From positions 1 through 64,000 of the forward strand of contig NZ_JABVXF010000023.1 in the NCBI RefSeq assembly GCF_013349995.1: DNA of 64,000 bases, in the 5' to 3' direction. Both the position numbers and the translations under genes were made by a program. Below are positions 7,961 to 14,618 of this stretch, piece after piece; the first letter of the stretch is position 1; each line of letters begins with the position of its first letter. The notes below the pieces were generated by a model. It was not told where the DNA came from and did not search any database. It saw only the letters and a program-made list of their open reading frames with translations. Source of the DNA: Pseudoalteromonas sp. 0303. GTDB taxonomy: Bacteria > Pseudomonadota > Gammaproteobacteria > Enterobacterales > Alteromonadaceae.

Positions 7961-8913
7961 TAAATTCCGTAGCGTAGTTTTAATTCGTTCGGATAGGGGT
8001 CAAGATACACTTGCTTAGCAAGATACTCGTTTGGATGCACTTTTAAATGATGCTTAATTAGCGTAAGTGGTACGTAAAGTGGCACTAACCCTTGGCGATA
8101 TTCATCGATGGCATCACGTAGTTCTTGCTTTTCAACCTTAGAAAGTGATTTCTTAAAGTAACCTTGCAAGTGCATTAATGTATTAGCGTTATTTTTACGT
8201 GAAGCTGGTTTTTTAAGGGCTGTCATTAACCCTAAAATATATTCATCAGCCAAAGTTTGGATATCTTCGCCATCAAAAGTGCCAAGTAGGTTTCCTAAAC
8301 TACGGTAAGCTTCGTAGTTATGTGCCATCAATAAGTACTTATATTGGGCATGAAACTGAGTCAATCTATGTACTGTGAGTGGTTGCTCGCTTAGTGTTTG
8401 CCAGTGCTTGTAGGTATAAACACGCATTACAAAGTTTTCGCGAAGATGCATATCATTTAAACGACCGTTTTCTTCGCATGGTAACAATGGGTTATGTGCC
8501 ATTATTTGCTCTGCAAAAAAACCCACCCCTTCTGAAGTATTGCCTGTACCCGCTTCGTTGTAGATTTTAATACGTTCCATACCGCAACTAGGACTTTTAG
8601 CGCAAAACACAAAGCCGCTTAATTCTGCAGTTTGTTCTGTCGCAACACGCTTACCGTATTCTGTTAATTTAGGGCCAACATCGCCTGTGCCATCTGGGCG
8701 GCACACTTTAATAGTATCGCCAACACGCACTTGACGAATAGTTGGTCGAGGGATTGGTAGCCCTACCGCTACTTCAGGACAAAACTTTTTATATTCAACA
8801 TGGTTAGCCAACTCATCCATGCAAAAATTAGATTTTTTGTGCCCGCTATCAAAGCGAACCTTGTCGCCTGCTAAGCAGGCGCTTAAACCAATTTTAATTG
8901 TCGATTGCTGCAT
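7960..8913 (-). CDS. DUF523 and DUF1722 domain protein
   Basis: A 317-residue two-domain protein. The N-terminal DUF523 half has GLSACLAGDKVRFDSGHK, CPEVAVGLPIPRPTIR and SPSCGMERIK, with conserved cysteines possibly binding metal. The C-terminal DUF1722 (YbgA-like) helical half follows. E. coli YbgA lies next to phrB, and the same pairing is seen here. ATG at 8913 is chosen 10 bp after the chrR stop; a TTG at 8943 within chrR is a less likely start. Function unknown, with a possible link to photolyase or stress repair. Confidence 0.9.
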   Translation of the reverse strand: MQQSTIKIGLSACLAGDKVRFDSGHKKSNFCMDELANHVEYKKFCPEVAVGLPIPRPTIRQVRVGDTIKVCRPDGTGDVGPKLTEYGKRVATEQTAELSGFVFCAKSPSCGMERIKIYNEAGTGNTSEGVGFFAEQIMAHNPLLPCEENGRLNDMHLRENFVMRVYTYKHWQTLSEQPLTVHRLTQFHAQYKYLLMAHNYEAYRSLGNLLGTFDGEDIQTLADEYILGLMTALKKPASRKNNANTLMHLQGYFKKSLSKVEKQELRDAIDEYRQGLVPLYVPLTLIKHHLKVHPNEYLAKQVYLDPYPNELKLRYGI

Positions 8914-8923
8914 ATAAACTCTA

Positions 8924-9574
8924 CTAATAGATAAGATTTCCAATTGGGTTCAGTAATTTACTAATACCTTTATTGAAGTGTAGGGCACTACTAACAACTG
9001 TAAAGCACAAGCACCCTTCAATCGTTTTTGGTGTGTGATTGTGACGACCATCTAACATCATAAAGTCACCTGGTACATAATGTCCGTCTTCATCACTAAA
9101 CTCCCCATCTAATAATAATGTGAGCTCAAATCCAGTATGTGTGTGCTCAGGTATTTCACCACCCGCATCAATATGAAGCAGGCTTGCTCGTAATGGGCCA
9201 TCCTCTAAATCAATACGAGAGCGGGCAAGTTTACCTATTTGCATAAAGTTACTGTGGCCAATACGCGTAAGTGCTCTAGGCAAAGTGTAGGTTTTATCTT
9301 TAACATCAACCAACACCTGTTCTTGCTCGTAAACTTCATCAATTGATTCATCAGCGGTGATGGCATCAAAAAGAGTTTTATCGAACATATCATCCAGGTC
9401 GCTAGCTGATTCAGTAAATACATTGTCAGCGTTTTTTGCTTCAAGCGCAGCGAGTTCTTTTTGACACACAGGGCACATTTCAACATGAATAGCGACTGCA
9501 ACACTCAAAGTGGCAGGTAGATTACCTTCACTGAACTTGGCAAGTAATTCGTTGCTAGGATGGTGCTTAATCAT
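8924..9574 (-). CDS. chrR: Zinc anti-sigma factor of ChrR family
   Basis: A 216-residue anti-sigma factor that holds the ECF sigma inactive until singlet oxygen or organic peroxide triggers its turnover. The N-terminal anti-sigma domain shows the zinc ligands His5, His30, Cys34 and Cys37 (HVEMCPVC). The C-terminal cupin carries His143, His145, Glu149 and His179, the same ligand pattern as Rhodobacter ChrR. ATG at 9574 has GGAG upstream and overlaps the sigma gene by 8 bp, ensuring matched synthesis. Both zinc sites appear intact, so stress sensing is expected to work. Confidence 0.94.
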   Translation of the reverse strand: MIKHHPSNELLAKFSEGNLPATLSVAVAIHVEMCPVCQKELAALEAKNADNVFTESASDLDDMFDKTLFDAITADESIDEVYEQEQVLVDVKDKTYTLPRALTRIGHSNFMQIGKLARSRIDLEDGPLRASLLHIDAGGEIPEHTHTGFELTLLLDGEFSDEDGHYVPGDFMMLDGRHNHTPKTIEGCLCFTVVSSALHFNKGISKLLNPIGNLIY

Positions 9575-10190
9575 GGTGATCTCCCATTTCATTGCGTAAC
9601 TTCTGCAAGGCTAAGCGAAGACGAGATTTCACTGTGCCTACGGGAATATTTAAATGCTCAGCAAGCTGTTCTTGCGACATATCTTGAAAGTACACCCCGC
9701 GGACAACTTCACGTTGCGCAAGCGGTAATTTATCAAGGTATTGTTTAATCTGTTTATCTTCTAAGTGGTCACTAAATTCGTGCTGGCCCGGCTCGGCTTC
9801 ATCAATCAATGGCCAGATATCTTCACTAATACACTCTTCTTTACTGCTCTTCATTTTTCTTAGCATATCGAAAGAGGCATTGCGCATTACTGTATATACC
9901 CAGGTTGTCGCCGCCCCTTTTTCTTTGTGATAAAGATGAGCTTTACGCCAAACTGAGGTTAGTGTTTCTTGAACTAATTCCATCGCTTGCGCTTCAGAAC
10001 CGAATTGTTTGATCCCAAAACGTTTTATTTTTGGCGAAAAATATTGGAACAGCACTGCAAACGCACGTTTATCACGGTGCGCAGCAACAGCAAATAAGGC
10101 ATCAGCAAGCTCTTTGCTTGGTGTATCTGGCATGGCAGAGTATTGACCTGTGTTAGGTTTACAACCTGTTTGAAGTTGTTGACTTACCAT
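9567..10190 (-). CDS. ECF RNA polymerase sigma factor (RpoE/ECF11-like)
   Basis: A 207-residue group IV sigma factor partnered with ChrR. Region 2 contains ELVQETLTSVWRKA and the TTWVYTVMRNASFDMLRK stretch. Region 4 has LPLAQREVV and the helix-turn-helix SQEQLAEHLNIPVGTVKSRL. The ATG at 10190 is used because the longer frame begins with TTG. The gene heads a ten-gene operon ending at 1677, with its own promoter pattern at 10223-10250, implying autoregulation. Its position directly before chrR identifies it as the photo-oxidative stress sigma. Confidence 0.93.
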   Translation of the reverse strand: MVSQQLQTGCKPNTGQYSAMPDTPSKELADALFAVAAHRDKRAFAVLFQYFSPKIKRFGIKQFGSEAQAMELVQETLTSVWRKAHLYHKEKGAATTWVYTVMRNASFDMLRKMKSSKEECISEDIWPLIDEAEPGQHEFSDHLEDKQIKQYLDKLPLAQREVVRGVYFQDMSQEQLAEHLNIPVGTVKSRLRLALQKLRNEMGDHHD

Positions 10191-10222
10191 CTTTGTGTCA
10201 TCCAATTATTGTCGTAAAAACT

Positions 10223-10250
10223 TATACGCCAAAAAGTTGATGTGAGATCA
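10223..10250 (-). promoter_or_regulatory. Autoregulated ECF promoter for the sigma-chrR operon
   Basis: On the minus strand TGATC (10250-10246) precedes CGTA (10228-10225, extended as TATAAG) by 17 bases. This spacing is the same as at 1654-1679. I recall TGATC plus CGTA as the pattern bound by ChrR-linked ECF sigmas. An inverted TGTGA/TCACA pair overlaps the -35 (10241-10252) and might bind a second regulator. The predicted leader before the ATG at 10190 is about 25 bases. Confidence 0.72.
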
Positions 10251-10252
10251 CA

Positions 10253-10831
10253 TTAATCAGTAAATTCGTTGTTAATTAGAGTATGGAGGAAACTTAGCAA
10301 GTTTTCAAAATTAGATTTAAAGGCAAGTTGTTGTTTTTTAACTAATGAAATAGGCAAAATTTCAAGCCAGCGGGCAACAACCCAAGCAAGGTTATCGAAT
10401 TGTGGGGTTTTATATAGACCTGCTAAATCAGGCTGATTTGCAAATACAGCACGAAGTGTGTCACTCAATAAAGTGTTTTCGTCATTAATTGGCGTGCTTA
10501 CGTACCATGAAGGTGACGTAATTATTTCGATGTCAGCATGTCGAAGTTGCTGCTTATCCTGAAAAGCGTTATGCATAGACACTGCATGCTCAGCATATAC
10601 ATCAATTAGTAATTGACCATTATCATCTTGATTGAAGTCGGTTATTTGCACTAAACAACCAATTTCGGGCAAGTTAAGATCTGTATCGTGTTGGTAAGTG
10701 CACAGCACAAAACCAGTGTTATCTTGTACAGCTTCTTTGACCATCGTTAAGTAACGCTGCTCAAAAATTCTTAGCTTGGTGAACCCTTCAGGTAAAATAA
10801 AAACCGGTAAAGGAAAAATCGCACGCTTCAT
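10253..10831 (-). CDS. LON-type substrate-binding domain protein
   Basis: A 192-residue stand-alone LON N-terminal domain, starting with the characteristic FPLPVFILPEG and LRIFEQRYL segments. There is no AAA+ or protease domain. In Lon protease this domain binds substrate; the role of free-standing versions is unknown, although they are common in gammaproteobacteria. It lies just upstream of the sigma gene on the same strand, but the sigma promoter falls directly after its stop, so it is probably a separate unit. No strong ribosome site is seen before the ATG. Confidence 0.87.
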   Translation of the reverse strand: MKRAIFPLPVFILPEGFTKLRIFEQRYLTMVKEAVQDNTGFVLCTYQHDTDLNLPEIGCLVQITDFNQDDNGQLLIDVYAEHAVSMHNAFQDKQQLRHADIEIITSPSWYVSTPINDENTLLSDTLRAVFANQPDLAGLYKTPQFDNLAWVVARWLEILPISLVKKQQLAFKSNFENLLSFLHTLINNEFTD

Positions 10832-10925
10832 AAAGTCTACTATTCTAAAACCACATGCCTTTAATTACGTGCGCTTTTAATCCGCCGATCAATATTTCAT
10901 GAAATCTTAATATCTACTTTGTACC

Positions 10926-11039
10926 TTAGAAGTTGAACCATTGTGCAACGTTACGAAATAATTCGATTGATGCATATGCACTGAGTAAACTCAAAACCGG
11001 TGCAACCATAAGTAAAAATAAGCTGATTTCACTACTCAT
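10926..11039 (-). CDS. Probable small membrane protein (37 residues)
   Basis: A short open frame running from ATG at 11039 to TAA at 10926. AAGGA lies about 10 bases ahead of the ATG, and the start falls 12 bp after the stop of the secreted-protein gene at 11052. The product begins MSSEISLFLLMVAP and contains one apolar segment (about residues 6-24) followed by an amphipathic ELFRNVAQWF tail. This is the make-up of a small single-pass inner-membrane protein. I do not recognise it. Coding status rests on the ribosome site, operon-like placement and composition, not on homology. Confidence 0.55.
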   Translation of the reverse strand: MSSEISLFLLMVAPVLSLLSAYASIELFRNVAQWFNF

Positions 11040-11051
11040 TGTCTTGTTTCC

Positions 11052-11327
11052 TTACTGCTTGTTTGTTGCTTTAGGAGCTTGAGCAACTTTTAACTCTTCT
11101 TTAGAAGCAATTGCATCTTCACTCATGTAAGTATCTAGTAACTTTTGAGCATCAAACTCAATGCTGTTCATTACGCTTTCCTTCAGCTCGTTACTCGCTT
11201 GTTGAACATAGCTTTTAACAGATTGTGTAATTGTGTTGCTGATATCTAATTCAAAGTCAGTAGCACTTGCTTGAGTTGACCCTAATACAAGTAACGCAGC
11301 AGTAGTTAATTTAAGTGAGTTATTCAT
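11052..11327 (-). CDS. Small secreted protein, unknown function
   Basis: A 91-residue protein with a clear Sec signal (LTTAALLVLGSTQASA, cut before residue 23). The mature part is about 69 residues, largely amphipathic helix and acidic: SVKSYVQQASNELKESVMNS. It has no cysteine and no lipobox. ATG has AAGGAAT upstream. The leader holds a 9-bp perfect palindrome at 11349-11370. A 37-residue membrane ORF follows 12 bp downstream, so the two may work as a pair at the inner membrane. I do not recognise a family. Confidence 0.75.
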   Translation of the reverse strand: MNNSLKLTTAALLVLGSTQASATDFELDISNTITQSVKSYVQQASNELKESVMNSIEFDAQKLLDTYMSEDAIASKEELKVAQAPKATNKQ

Positions 11328-11348
11328 AGTGGTATTCCTTGTCTCTTT

Positions 11349-11370
11349 AAGTAATTAGTCGTAATTACTT
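11349..11370. promoter_or_regulatory. Perfect 9-bp inverted repeat upstream of the small secreted protein
   Basis: AAGTAATTA and TAATTACTT are separated by GTCG, 22 bp before the ATG at 11327. This could be an operator or an RNA hairpin in the leader. It is AT-rich and not followed by a T-run in the gene's direction, so it is not an evident terminator. Confidence 0.45.
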
Positions 11371-11435
11371 AATCAAAGGTTGTGCCACCCTGAAAATAAA
11401 TTTTAAATTATTGATTTTTAATATTTTAATTATTA

Positions 11436-11478
11436 ATTGGTTTTTTAACCTTATTCAGGGTTGGTTAATAAAACCAAT
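11436..11478. repeat. Long imperfect inverted repeat in the 11.33-11.58 kb spacer
   Basis: Arms of about 15 bases (11436-11450 and 11463-11478) pair as ATTGGTTTT...AACC with GGTT...AAAACCAAT, with one extra base on the right arm and a 12-base loop. It lies between the divergent secreted-protein gene and the TrhA gene. It may be an operator or RNA structure. Confidence 0.4.
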
Positions 11479-11585
11479 AGATTTAAATGTTTTGACCAAC
11501 ATTTAGTGAAAAAATAAGCATTGTCAATTTCAGCGCACACTTGTACACTGAAACTGTTTTATTCACTCATTTTTAGTAGATAGAT

Positions 11586-12215
11586 ATGACAGAGCAACTC
11601 CCTTATTCACGCCAAGAAGAACAACTTAACGTGCTTACTCACGGCATGGGAGTACTGTTTGCGGTATATGTACTGTGGGACTTAATTTCACAATCTAACG
11701 CTGTGTCAGCTACGGTAAGTGCCATCGTGTATGGCTCAAGCCTACTGGTATTATTTTTAGCCTCGACCTTATATCACACCAGTACCAGAGAGCGTATACG
11801 AGCCATTTATAAAAAATGTGACCACTGTGCGATTTACTTGCTTATTGCAGGTACCTACACGCCTTATTTGGTTATTTCGTTATCTGGGGCTTGGGCAATT
11901 GCTGCTTTAGTGTTTATTTGGTCTTTAGCGCTTGGTGGTGTTGCATATAAATTACTGGTCAAAAACACGAATAAAAAAGTCTCGCTCGCTACCTATTTAT
12001 TAATGGGCTGGTTTGCATTAGCACTTGTTTATCCACTTTATTTGAACCTTGATTTAAGCGCTTTATGGTGGCTGCTAGCTGGCGGGATTGCCTACAGTTT
12101 AGGCACCGTGTTTTACAGCGCTAAAACCCGCCATTACAGCCATGCAATTTGGCATGTATTTGTGCTAGTTGGCTGTGTTTGTCACTACTTATCAATTAGT
12201 TTGTATGTGTATTAG
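11586..12215 (+). CDS. trhA: TrhA/hemolysin III family membrane protein (PAQR-like)
   Basis: A 209-residue seven-helix protein of the hemolysin III/YqfA branch of the PAQR superfamily. The metal-site signatures are visible: LTHGMGVLFAVY early, LASTLYHTS in the centre and YSHAIWHVFVLVGCVCHY near the end. In E. coli the homologue affects membrane energetics and fatty acid homeostasis. The older name hemolysin III does not imply a toxin here. It is monocistronic and converges with the ATL gene, with stop codons overlapping by 4 bp. The ATG at 11586 is the only sensible start. Confidence 0.92.
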   Translation: MTEQLPYSRQEEQLNVLTHGMGVLFAVYVLWDLISQSNAVSATVSAIVYGSSLLVLFLASTLYHTSTRERIRAIYKKCDHCAIYLLIAGTYTPYLVISLSGAWAIAALVFIWSLALGGVAYKLLVKNTNKKVSLATYLLMGWFALALVYPLYLNLDLSALWWLLAGGIAYSLGTVFYSAKTRHYSHAIWHVFVLVGCVCHYLSISLYVY

Positions 12216-12520
12216 TCCCATTGATGCAGGCGCATATTAATTTTAGCCTTATTAAAAGTAACACCTTCACTGAGTAGTTTTTGTCGTTGCTCAAGGTGTT
12301 TATTGCTACCTTCTGGAAACGATATTTTACCTTGGCTATTAACCACCCGATGCCATGGAATGCTTGAGCCCTCGGGCATCACTTTTAATAACCGCCCCAC
12401 TAGTCTTGAATTATTAGGGTATCCCGCAAGCTTTGCTACTTGCCCATAACTGGCAACTTTCCCCTCTGGAATGGCACAAATAATGGTATAAATTAAATCT
12501 TCTTTAGTTGCCTGCTGCAC
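12212..12520 (-). CDS. Alkyltransferase-like DNA repair protein (ATL)
   Basis: A 102-residue MGMT-family protein in which the methyl-accepting cysteine is replaced by tryptophan (Pro55-Trp56-His57-Arg58 instead of PCHR). This marks it as an ATL protein that flags O6-alkylguanine for nucleotide excision repair rather than repairing it. Tyr25 and the arginine finger Arg39 are kept. The start is taken as GTG at 12520, with GGAG 7 bases upstream and a 17-bp overlap with the LysR gene; a longer frame upstream shares no family similarity. Family call is firm, start is fair. Confidence 0.88.
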   Translation of the reverse strand: MQQATKEDLIYTIICAIPEGKVASYGQVAKLAGYPNNSRLVGRLLKVMPEGSSIPWHRVVNSQGKISFPEGSNKHLEQRQKLLSEGVTFNKAKINMRLHQWD

Positions 12521-13415
12521 GACTCGACTCCAAATACTGTTTACTGACCTCGCTAAAATCCTGCCAAATAGCTCTTGCAACAGGGCCATGATGAACTGAG
12601 TGCTGTCTAAATACACGAATTTCTGCGCCAAACTGGTGTTCACGATCGATAATTTTAATTTGTTGTAATAAACCAGCATCGATTTCCGCTTGGCAATGTT
12701 GCAAACTGATCATTGCCCAGCCCGCACCAGAGAGTAAGAACGACTTAACACTGGTTATATCGTCTATTTTCATTAATGCGGAGCCTAGCGTATAAGAAAG
12801 CCTATCACTGTCAAAACTCAAGTCGCTTTCAAACATGGCCAAACACGGATAGTTTTGAATATCAGCAAAGCTGATTTCAATGGGCACTACATCAGGCGCG
12901 CTAACTATACCTATATCAAATTTACCAATCGGTAAACTTTCGAGATCCCCTGTTGCATGAAACAAATCAAACCAAGGGCCAATTCCCAAATCAGCCTGAT
13001 GACTATTAACCTGCTCTAGAGATACAAAGCGCTTACCTGAAGAAATACTAAACTCAGTACTAGCAAAACGTTTGAAGGTTTGGCTGATCACTTGGTTATA
13101 ACTGTTTTGATGGCAAAGTTGCTCGTAACAAATTTTATAATTGGCTTCATTACCTAGTGCCAGCTCTTTAGCAAGTGAGCTTAACTCACTGTTTGCATTA
13201 AGTAATTGCTTGGCCTCACGATAAAAAATACGGCCCTTCTCAGTTAAATGTAACCTGTATTGGCTTCGGTCTAGTAACTCAAACCCTAGCTCTGATTCTA
13301 GCTTCTTAATAGCTAACGTGAGCGCTGGTTGAGTCTTATGCAATTTAAGTGCAGCTTGGCTCAAACTAGTGCTTTGCACAATAGCATCAAGAATGATTAA
13401 TTGATTTAAATTCAT
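12504..13415 (-). CDS. LysR-type transcriptional regulator
   Basis: A 303-residue LTTR. The N-terminal winged helix-turn-helix reads LIILDAIVQSTSLSQAALKLHKTQPALTLAIKKLE in overlapping segments, followed by a substrate-binding domain of the usual length. It is divergent from the RND pump genes, separated by 117 bp that hold an ATAAAT-N3-ATTTAT repeat fitting T-N11-A. The most likely target is therefore the pump. ATG at 13415 is preferred over TTG at 13424. The inducer is unknown. Confidence 0.92.
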   Translation of the reverse strand: MNLNQLIILDAIVQSTSLSQAALKLHKTQPALTLAIKKLESELGFELLDRSQYRLHLTEKGRIFYREAKQLLNANSELSSLAKELALGNEANYKICYEQLCHQNSYNQVISQTFKRFASTEFSISSGKRFVSLEQVNSHQADLGIGPWFDLFHATGDLESLPIGKFDIGIVSAPDVVPIEISFADIQNYPCLAMFESDLSFDSDRLSYTLGSALMKIDDITSVKSFLLSGAGWAMISLQHCQAEIDAGLLQQIKIIDREHQFGAEIRVFRQHSVHHGPVARAIWQDFSEVSKQYLESSRAAGN

Positions 13416-13429
13416 TAATGGCAAACTAT

Positions 13430-13444
13430 ATAAATAAAATTTAT
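13430..13444. promoter_or_regulatory. Candidate LysR box between regulator and RND pump
   Basis: ATAAAT and ATTTAT flank a 3-base centre, and T13431 to A13443 fit the T-N11-A rule for LTTR sites. It sits 15 bp upstream of the LysR start and about 90 bp before the membrane fusion protein start. The AT-rich context lowers confidence. Confidence 0.4.
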
Positions 13445-13532
13445 GCTGTTTCTAAAATTTAATAATTTTTATTTTATATCTTTGCAGCGTATCCTGCAGC
13501 AAATTTATGCTTTCTTATCTATGGAGAAGACA

Positions 13533-14618
13533 ATGAGATTGGCAACCGCCGCGTTAATGAGCAGCATGTTATTGCTTCTTGCGGCATGTTCAGAGCAAGC
13601 ACAGCAAGTTGAAGTAGAGCCGGTAGTACGTCCTGTTAAACTTTTTAATATTGGCAATAATTCAGAGCAAAGCATTCGCAGCTTTCCTGCTGAAGTGGTT
13701 GCTAACCAAGGTTCCTATCTCGCTTTTAGAGTAAATGGTGAGTTACTTGAGTTCCCTGCACTTGCGGGCCAACACGTTGAAAAGGGAGAGCTTTTAGCAA
13801 AACTGGATCCTGAAGATTTTCAACTGCAGTACGAAGAACGTAAAGCACGCTTTGAACTTGCTGCGTCTCAACTTGAGCGTGTGCAAAAGCTTTTTAACCG
13901 CTCTATTGCCAGTCAATCTGAGTTAGACCAAGCCCTTGCCAATAAACAGGTTGCTGAGTCAGCGCTAAAAATTGCCAAAACCAACCTTGATAATAGTGAA
14001 TTACGCGCGCCGTTCGCCGGTACTGTGGCAAAGGTATTTGTGAAAAACTTTGAAAATATTCAAGCAAAACAAAACATCCTTCGCCTTGAAACTCGCGATC
14101 TAATGGATGTGGTTATTCAAGTGCCTGAAAAGCTCATTGCACGTATCGATAAAGACGTACATTACCAACCAGAAGTTGTATTTGATGGTTACCCAAACAA
14201 GTCATATCAATTAACAGTTAAAGAGTTTGATACCCAAGCCGACCCAATTACTTTAACGTATAAAGTTGTGTTTTCATTGCCTGTGCCAGAAGACTTTAAC
14301 CTACTTGCCGGTATGACTGGCCGCGTTGATATAGATTTAAGCAAAATCACTAGCTCACAGTCACCTTATACATTACTGCCTGTTGAGGCGGTATTCTCTG
14401 AGCCTACTGAGTCTGAAAACAACAACAGCTATGTGTGGCTGTATGACGAAAACACCGGTTTAGTGCACAAGCAAGCTGTTGAAGTTGGCCAGTTACATCG
14501 TGATGGCATTGAAGTACTTTCAGATATTAAACAAGGCCAAATCGTTGTGGCTGCTGGCGTGCACTTTTTAGAAGAAGGCATGAAAGTGCGTCCATGGCAA
14601 AAAGAGCGAGGCTTATAA
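13533..14618 (+). CDS. RND efflux periplasmic adaptor (membrane fusion lipoprotein)
   Basis: A 361-residue HlyD/AcrA-type adaptor that links an inner-membrane RND pump to an outer-membrane channel. A lipoprotein signal ends LLAAC with Cys19. Lipoyl halves are recognisable at the N-terminal VANQGSYLAFRVNGEL and the later LDNSELRAPFAGTVAKV, around a coiled hairpin. ATG at 13533 with GGAGA upstream is preferred to earlier in-frame starts. The stop overlaps the pump ATG by 1 bp (TAATG). No outer-membrane TolC-type gene is adjacent, so the channel is supplied elsewhere. Confidence 0.93.
   Translation: MRLATAALMSSMLLLLAACSEQAQQVEVEPVVRPVKLFNIGNNSEQSIRSFPAEVVANQGSYLAFRVNGELLEFPALAGQHVEKGELLAKLDPEDFQLQYEERKARFELAASQLERVQKLFNRSIASQSELDQALANKQVAESALKIAKTNLDNSELRAPFAGTVAKVFVKNFENIQAKQNILRLETRDLMDVVIQVPEKLIARIDKDVHYQPEVVFDGYPNKSYQLTVKEFDTQADPITLTYKVVFSLPVPEDFNLLAGMTGRVDIDLSKITSSQSPYTLLPVEAVFSEPTESENNNSYVWLYDENTGLVHKQAVEVGQLHRDGIEVLSDIKQGQIVVAAGVHFLEEGMKVRPWQKERGL

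Noticed and set aside
11586-12215. Hemolysin toxin
   Set aside because: The protein is a seven-helix PAQR-type membrane protein; the historical name is not evidence of lytic activity.
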